Shown here: positions 59,729-64,000 of the stretch, in pieces | How positions within the stretch are numbered: position 1 is the stretch's first letter | Layout: each line of letters opens with the position of its first letter | Assembly (NCBI RefSeq): GCF_003855395.1 | Contig: NZ_CP034015.1 | Coordinates: 3,172,001-3,236,000 of the forward strand | Length of the DNA stretch: 64,000 nt | Direction: 5' to 3' | Origin: Shewanella livingstonensis | Lineage (GTDB): Bacteria > Pseudomonadota > Gammaproteobacteria > Enterobacterales > Shewanellaceae | Translations under genes and position numbers: made by a program | The notes under the pieces: generated by a model | What the model was told of the DNA's origin: nothing | Databases searched by the model: none | Seen by the model: the letters and a program-made list of their open reading frames with translations, nothing else

Positions 59729-60265
59729 TTAGTAAACTAACACGCCACGACGGTTTTTAGCAAAACCAGTATCGTTACGAGAATAGTCTAATGGTTTTTC
59801 CTCGCCATAACTCACGATACTCATTTGGCTAGACTGCACGCCCATACCTTGTAAATACTTAGCAATCGCTTTCGCACGACGTTCGCCTAGGGCGATGTTG
59901 TATTCAGGAGTACCACGTTCGTCAGCATGACCTTCAATCAACACTCGAACATTTGGATGTTCAACTAAATAGTTACCATGAGCTTGAATGATTTCAGCGT
60001 TTTCACTCTGAACTTCACTGCGGTCAAAATCAAAATAAATGATATTTTCACGACGTAGCTCTTGTTCTTTTAAACGCTGCTGTTCTGCCGGGCTTAACAC
60101 CGCACCAGCACCACCAGTTTCAATACCACCAGCACCATATTCACTACCAGTACCACTCATAGAACCGTTAGCATCAGTTTCAGAGTCTGAAGTTGAGCTA
60201 CAGGCACCCAGTGCCATAAGCGGAACTGCAACCAACATAGCTTTAAACAACTTATTCAGATCCAT
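59729..60265 (-). CDS. pal: Peptidoglycan-associated lipoprotein
   Basis: 178 residues. Signal peptide with lipobox LMALGACSS (Cys about 22), a Gly/Ser-rich linker, and an OmpA-like peptidoglycan-binding domain (about 70-178) with NIIYFDFDRSEV, IEGHADERGTPEYN and LGERRAKAIAKYL. It anchors the outer membrane to peptidoglycan and binds TolB. It follows tolB by 23 bases. Confidence 0.97.
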   Translation of the reverse strand: MDLNKLFKAMLVAVPLMALGACSSTSDSETDANGSMSGTGSEYGAGGIETGGAGAVLSPAEQQRLKEQELRRENIIYFDFDRSEVQSENAEIIQAHGNYLVEHPNVRVLIEGHADERGTPEYNIALGERRAKAIAKYLQGMGVQSSQMSIVSYGEEKPLDYSRNDTGFAKNRRGVLVY

Positions 60266-60288
60266 TTTAAATCCTTATCAATATCTAT

Positions 60289-61617
60289 TTAGAGAAACGG
60301 AGACCATGCAGGTGACTTCACCTCGCCCTGGCCGACAGGCAATCTTGCTTTAAATCTACCGTCCATAGAGACAGCAGCTAATACTTGTTTACCTTCATGG
60401 GTTGTACCATAGATAACCATAGTGCCATTTGGAGCAACACTTGGTGATTCATCAAGTTGAGTTGATGAAAGCACCTGCATAAAGCGTGTTGCAAGGTCCA
60501 TTCTAGCAATATGATACTTACCATTAGTACGGTTTACAAAAATCATACTACGACCGTCAGGAGTAATTGAACCACCTAGGTTCCATTCTCCTTCAAAAGT
60601 CATGCGCGAGACTTTATTTGTATCTAAACTTACGCGATATAACTGTGGTTTCCCACCACGTTCAGACGTAAATAATATTGATTTACCGTCTGGGAACCAA
60701 GAAGGTTCAGTATCAATTGCGTAATGTTCTGTAATACGTCGATTTGCTTTAGTGGCAATATCGACGACATAAATTTCTGGCTGGCCATCTTTGGATAACG
60801 TAACCGCTAATTTTTTGCCATCAGGAGAAAAAGCTGGTGCACCATTAATACCATCAAAACTACTCACTAGAGTACGGGTTTGACTATAGATGTCTTGAAC
60901 AAAAATTTCAGCTTTTCTATTTTCAAAACTTACATAGGCTAAACGACGTCCATCTGGAGACCAAGTTGGTGACATCAAAGGCTCTGGAGAGCGTAATAAC
61001 ATTTGTTCATTGTATCCATCATAATCAGCAATCATTAGATGGTAAGGTGCTTTTTGACCCTGTTTAACAACAACATATGCAATACGAGTTAAGAACGCAC
61101 CACGAATACCAGTGAGTTTTTCATAAACAATATCACTGATCCTGTGACTGTATTGTCTAAATTGATTTGCACTGATCACGGTTTCACGACTTTCAAGTAA
61201 TAACTCACTGTTATTTTGAGGCCCTTTTCCCGCTTGCAGTTGTGCTTTGACTAAATCAATCAATTCAAAACTCACTAGATATTTATCGGCACCGTATGGC
61301 TTAACCGTACCAACAACAACCGCTTCAGCTTCTACATTAATCCAATTTTGTGCAGTAAAACCATTCACTGATGAGATAGTAGATTGTGGCAATGCACGCA
61401 CATCAAGCGTTTTAAATGTACCACTGCGAGACAAATCAGATGCTACTACATCAGAAATAGATGCTGGTGCTGGACCTTGCCCCTGCCATACGAAAGGAAC
61501 AACAGCAATAGGTCTTGCTGCATCAACCCCTTCAGTGATCACAATATCTAACGCTGCGCGAGCAGGTGTAGTTAATACTATTAATACCAGGGTTAGCCAT
61601 TTAGCCAAATTATTCAT
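60289..61617 (-). CDS. tolB: Tol-Pal system protein TolB
   Basis: 442 residues. A signal peptide ([21 protein letters not shown]), an N-terminal alpha/beta domain (to about 165), and a six-blade beta-propeller with repeated [53 protein letters not shown] type blades. It is periplasmic and shuttles between Pal and TolA. It begins 43 bases after tolA. Confidence 0.97.
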   Translation of the reverse strand: MNNLAKWLTLVLIVLTTPARAALDIVITEGVDAARPIAVVPFVWQGQGPAPASISDVVASDLSRSGTFKTLDVRALPQSTISSVNGFTAQNWINVEAEAVVVGTVKPYGADKYLVSFELIDLVKAQLQAGKGPQNNSELLLESRETVISANQFRQYSHRISDIVYEKLTGIRGAFLTRIAYVVVKQGQKAPYHLMIADYDGYNEQMLLRSPEPLMSPTWSPDGRRLAYVSFENRKAEIFVQDIYSQTRTLVSSFDGINGAPAFSPDGKKLAVTLSKDGQPEIYVVDIATKANRRITEHYAIDTEPSWFPDGKSILFTSERGGKPQLYRVSLDTNKVSRMTFEGEWNLGGSITPDGRSMIFVNRTNGKYHIARMDLATRFMQVLSSTQLDESPSVAPNGTMVIYGTTHEGKQVLAAVSMDGRFKARLPVGQGEVKSPAWSPFL

Positions 61618-61660
61618 GCGACTCCTTTTAACTCAATTCCATCATTAAATACGATTAATA

Positions 61661-62623
61661 TTAATTAAATTCCGGTGAAACGGTTAAATTAATTTCTTTT
61701 AATTGCTGATATACAGCAGGTTCTGGCGATACTGGTAATCGTCCGGCTTTATTGATTGACGCTTTAGCCGCTCGACAAACTACCTGATCACCATCCAACG
61801 TTTGACTCGTTGTAACAAAACCATCTGACGCTAAACGAATAAATACCCGACAGCTTTTACCACGCATTGACTCATCAATAACTAAGTTTCGTTGAATGGT
61901 AGCAATAATCATGGCTTTATACTTATCAACTTCTGACAACACTTGTTTATTACGCGTTTTAGACAGCGAATCTTGCTCAGCAGACATAGCCTCAGCCATT
62001 TCACGTTCTTGACGCGCTTTAGTATCAGCTTCCGCTTTACGTTTACGCTCAGCATCTTCTTTGCGTTTACGCTCATCATCAGCTCGTTGACGTTCTTCTT
62101 GAGCTTTTTTCGCCGCGGCCTCTTCTTGCTTTCGTTTTTCAGATGCTAGCTTAGCTGCATCTTCGGCAACTTTTTGTTCCTGCTCTTTCTGCTTACGAAC
62201 AACTTCAGCTTTATCGGCACGCTCTTTTTCTAAAACCTGTTTTGCTTGAGATGCTTTAGCTGCATCATTAGCTTTTTGAGTTTCCTGTTCTTTTTGTTTA
62301 CGCTGAATCTCTAACGTTTTAATTTTTTCTTGCTCGCGTTCTCGCTCACGGCGTGCTTCAGAAGCTTTACGCTCTAACTCTGCTTGTCGAACTTTTTCTT
62401 GCTGAGCCACATCCTGCTTTTGTTTTTTTAATTGTTCAACTCTATCATTCACTTTCTGTTGATCAATCACAATTGCTCGAACGGCTGGAGCACTTGCCGC
62501 TGTAGTTTGCACTTGTTTGGGTTTATCTTCAAAACTAATGCCTAAAGCAAGAATGACAATAAACCCTATATGAATACCAGCAGAAATAGAAACTGGTACG
62601 GTTAAATCTGATTTACCAGCCAC
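61661..62623 (-). CDS. tolA: Cell envelope integrity protein TolA
   Basis: 320 residues. One N-terminal membrane segment (about 12-30, ISAGIHIGFIVILALGIS), a long charged Lys/Glu/Ala helix (about 50-215) that spans the periplasm, and a small C-terminal domain (about 225-320) with two cysteines (KSCRVFIRL, QVVCRAAK) that binds TolB and Pal. It starts directly after the tolR stop. Confidence 0.94.
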   Translation of the reverse strand: MAGKSDLTVPVSISAGIHIGFIVILALGISFEDKPKQVQTTAASAPAVRAIVIDQQKVNDRVEQLKKQKQDVAQQEKVRQAELERKASEARREREREQEKIKTLEIQRKQKEQETQKANDAAKASQAKQVLEKERADKAEVVRKQKEQEQKVAEDAAKLASEKRKQEEAAAKKAQEERQRADDERKRKEDAERKRKAEADTKARQEREMAEAMSAEQDSLSKTRNKQVLSEVDKYKAMIIATIQRNLVIDESMRGKSCRVFIRLASDGFVTTSQTLDGDQVVCRAAKASINKAGRLPVSPEPAVYQQLKEINLTVSPEFN

Positions 62624-63052
62624 CTATTTCTCCTTTGGTGAATCGGTCATTAGCCCTACAGCTGGCACACCAGCACCTTGTAAACTAATCATTAATTGAA
62701 TGACACTTTCATAAGGTATTGTACGATCAGCTTTCACTACCACAGGCCTTAACGGTTCAAGTTGTATTAACGCTCCAACTTCTGTTGAGACTTGCTCTAA
62801 ATCCATCGTTTCAGAATTTGAACTACTACCAGTGTTCAAGAAGTACTGCCCAGCAGCATCAATTGAGGCAACGATAGGAGGCTTACTATCTGGTGGTAAC
62901 GATTCAGCACTACCTTGAGGTAACTCTACTTTAACCCCTTGCGATACAATAGGCGCTGTCACCATAAAAATAATCAACAACACCAACATTACGTCGATGT
63001 AAGGTACAACGTTGATTTCTGCAACTGGACGACGACGTTTACGCTGATACAT
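62624..63052 (-). CDS. tolR: Tol-Pal system protein TolR
   Basis: 142 residues of the ExbD/TolR family. One membrane segment (about 17-38, VVPYIDVMLVLLIIFMVTAP) with the proton-pathway Asp in YIDVML (about 20), then a periplasmic domain. It forms the motor with TolQ. The start overlaps the tolQ stop by one base. Confidence 0.96.
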   Translation of the reverse strand: MYQRKRRRPVAEINVVPYIDVMLVLLIIFMVTAPIVSQGVKVELPQGSAESLPPDSKPPIVASIDAAGQYFLNTGSSSNSETMDLEQVSTEVGALIQLEPLRPVVVKADRTIPYESVIQLMISLQGAGVPAVGLMTDSPKEK

Positions 63053-63741
63053 TAAACAGCTTCCTTCTCGCTATATGCTTGACGTTGCAATATGTTGGAG
63101 AATTCTTCCATAAAGTTAGCATAAGTCATTTCAATTTTATCAACTTGCGTTGTAAAACGGTTATAACCAATAACAGCTGGAATAGCAGCAAACAAACCCA
63201 TTGCTGTTGCAATTAATGCTTCAGCAATACCCGGTGCCACCATCGCTAACGTTGCGTTTTCTACCGAGCCCAATGCAATAAAGGAATTCATAATCCCCCA
63301 AACAGTTCCAAATAGACCAATATACGGGCTGGTTGAGCCAATAGTTGCCAATAGAGGCAAATGGTTTTCAAGCTTTTCCATTTCTCGCGACAAACTCACT
63401 CGCATGGCTCTAGATGTTCCATCCATAACCGCTTCAGGTGCTTTACTGTTGACTTTACTCAGGCGAGTATATTCTTTAAAACCAGCAACAAACATCGACT
63501 CTAGACCAGAAATAGCACTACCACGGGCAATCAATTCTTTATAAAGACGGTTTAAATCAACACCCGACCAGAACGTTTCTTCAAAACGTAATGACTTTGC
63601 TCTTGCTGAGCTTAATAATTTGTTGCGTTGAATGATCACTGCCCATGAGGCAATCGATAATGCTAACAAGGTCAGCATAACTAACTTTACCAACACACTG
63701 GCTTCTAAAAACAAACCAATAAATGAAATTTCAGCGTGCAC
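63052..63741 (-). CDS. tolQ: Tol-Pal system protein TolQ
   Basis: 229 residues from a GTG at 63741 (reading MHAEISFIGLFL), seven bases after AGGAG; a TTG at 63759 would be six codons earlier and lacks such a site. Three membrane segments (about 12-32, 130-150 and 165-185) of the MotA/TolQ/ExbB family with GLFGTVWGIMNSF and PGIAEALIATAMGLFAAIP. It works with TolR as a proton-driven motor. It overlaps the ybgC end by 11 bases. Confidence 0.96.
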   Translation of the reverse strand: MHAEISFIGLFLEASVLVKLVMLTLLALSIASWAVIIQRNKLLSSARAKSLRFEETFWSGVDLNRLYKELIARGSAISGLESMFVAGFKEYTRLSKVNSKAPEAVMDGTSRAMRVSLSREMEKLENHLPLLATIGSTSPYIGLFGTVWGIMNSFIALGSVENATLAMVAPGIAEALIATAMGLFAAIPAVIGYNRFTTQVDKIEMTYANFMEEFSNILQRQAYSEKEAV

Positions 63742-64000
63742 TGTCAAACTCCTGAACAATATTTAGGGGAATAGCGCGGGGACGCATTCGTGATAAAGAT
63801 ATACACGCGACAACCACTGTCGCCTCACAATAGCAATCACCTTGATCATCGACTAGGCGCTGGTGAAATACCAACGACACTTTTTTTAATTCAATAACCT
63901 TGGATTCAACCACAAAATCCTGTTCAAACTTTGCAGCTTTACGGAAATCTAATTCTGCATGTTTAACGACAAAAGCAATGTCTTCTGCCAACAGTTGTGC
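63731..64000 (-). CDS. ybgC: Tol-Pal-associated acyl-CoA thioesterase YbgC (partial, N-terminus outside window)
   Basis: The open frame of about 90 residues continues past base 64000. It ends in the hotdog-fold sequence FVVKHAELDFRKAAKFEQDFVVES and KVIELKKVSLVFHQRLV, typical of YbgC C-terminal halves. The active-site Asp lies in the missing part. As in E. coli it heads the tolQRAB-pal-cpoB operon. The TTG at 63991 is internal, not a start. Confidence 0.9.
   Translation of the reverse strand, partial: AQLLAEDIAFVVKHAELDFRKAAKFEQDFVVESKVIELKKVSLVFHQRLVDDQGDCYCEATVVVACISLSRMRPRAIPLNIVQEFDSAR

Overview
The window is a gammaproteobacterial chromosome segment, almost certainly from Shewanella. Pointers to that genus are a small tetraheme periplasmic cytochrome c (CctA type), the rpmF-plsX-fabHDG-acpP-fabF block, the bioA/bioBFCD block followed by a CrbS-like hybrid kinase and acs, and the tolQRAB-pal-cpoB block followed by lysine tRNAs. 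Base composition is moderately AT rich. Species-level assignment is not possible from reading alone.

Layout. 1-1777: a curli-type operon (csgB then a very long csgA that runs off the left edge), preceded by a G10/C10 tract. 2132-14245: an assimilatory nitrate/nitrite cluster on the minus strand, read nasA (nitrate reductase), cobA (siroheme), a TrpD2-like protein, nasT (ANTAR antiterminator), nirB, nirD, narK and a PP2C-kinase fusion. Two sigma-54-like promoters and a strong attenuator in the nirB leader suggest nitrogen control plus NasT antitermination. 14535-16632: cctA, a beta-hydroxyacid dehydrogenase and an acyl-CoA thioesterase. 16752-22995: the fatty-acid synthesis block with rpmF and yceD; plsX carries a single-base frameshift in a T8 run. 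23241-29837: yceF, a MITE-like element, a HAD phosphatase, rluC and rne. 30032-31586: a decayed SulP transporter. 31688-34681: an MsrB-MsrA fusion, a 2OG-Fe(II) oxygenase and an RbgA-type GTPase. 34756-35240: a decayed low-molecular-weight tyrosine phosphatase. 35385-40964: a secreted ATP-dependent DNA ligase, dgkA, hdfR/maoP, an outer-membrane protein and a diguanylate cyclase. 41047-46259: biotin synthesis. 46349-52617: a GST, crbS and acs, with a palindrome upstream of acs. 52741-56695: a small secreted protein, radD, grxA and a porin. 57416-58742: six identical tRNA-Lys(UUU) genes separated by eight copies of a tRNA half-like remnant. 58937-64000: the Tol-Pal envelope operon, with ybgC cut by the right edge.

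The most interesting points are the tRNA-Lys array with conserved tRNA-half spacers, the two-tier control of nitrate assimilation, the plsX homopolymer frameshift, the long curlin protein with a homopolymer upstream, and the two decaying genes (sulP, LMW-PTP) amid otherwise intact housekeeping DNA. Apart from the curli, tRNA and MITE-like features the window is mostly ordinary core genome; I did not find a clearly new multi-gene system.
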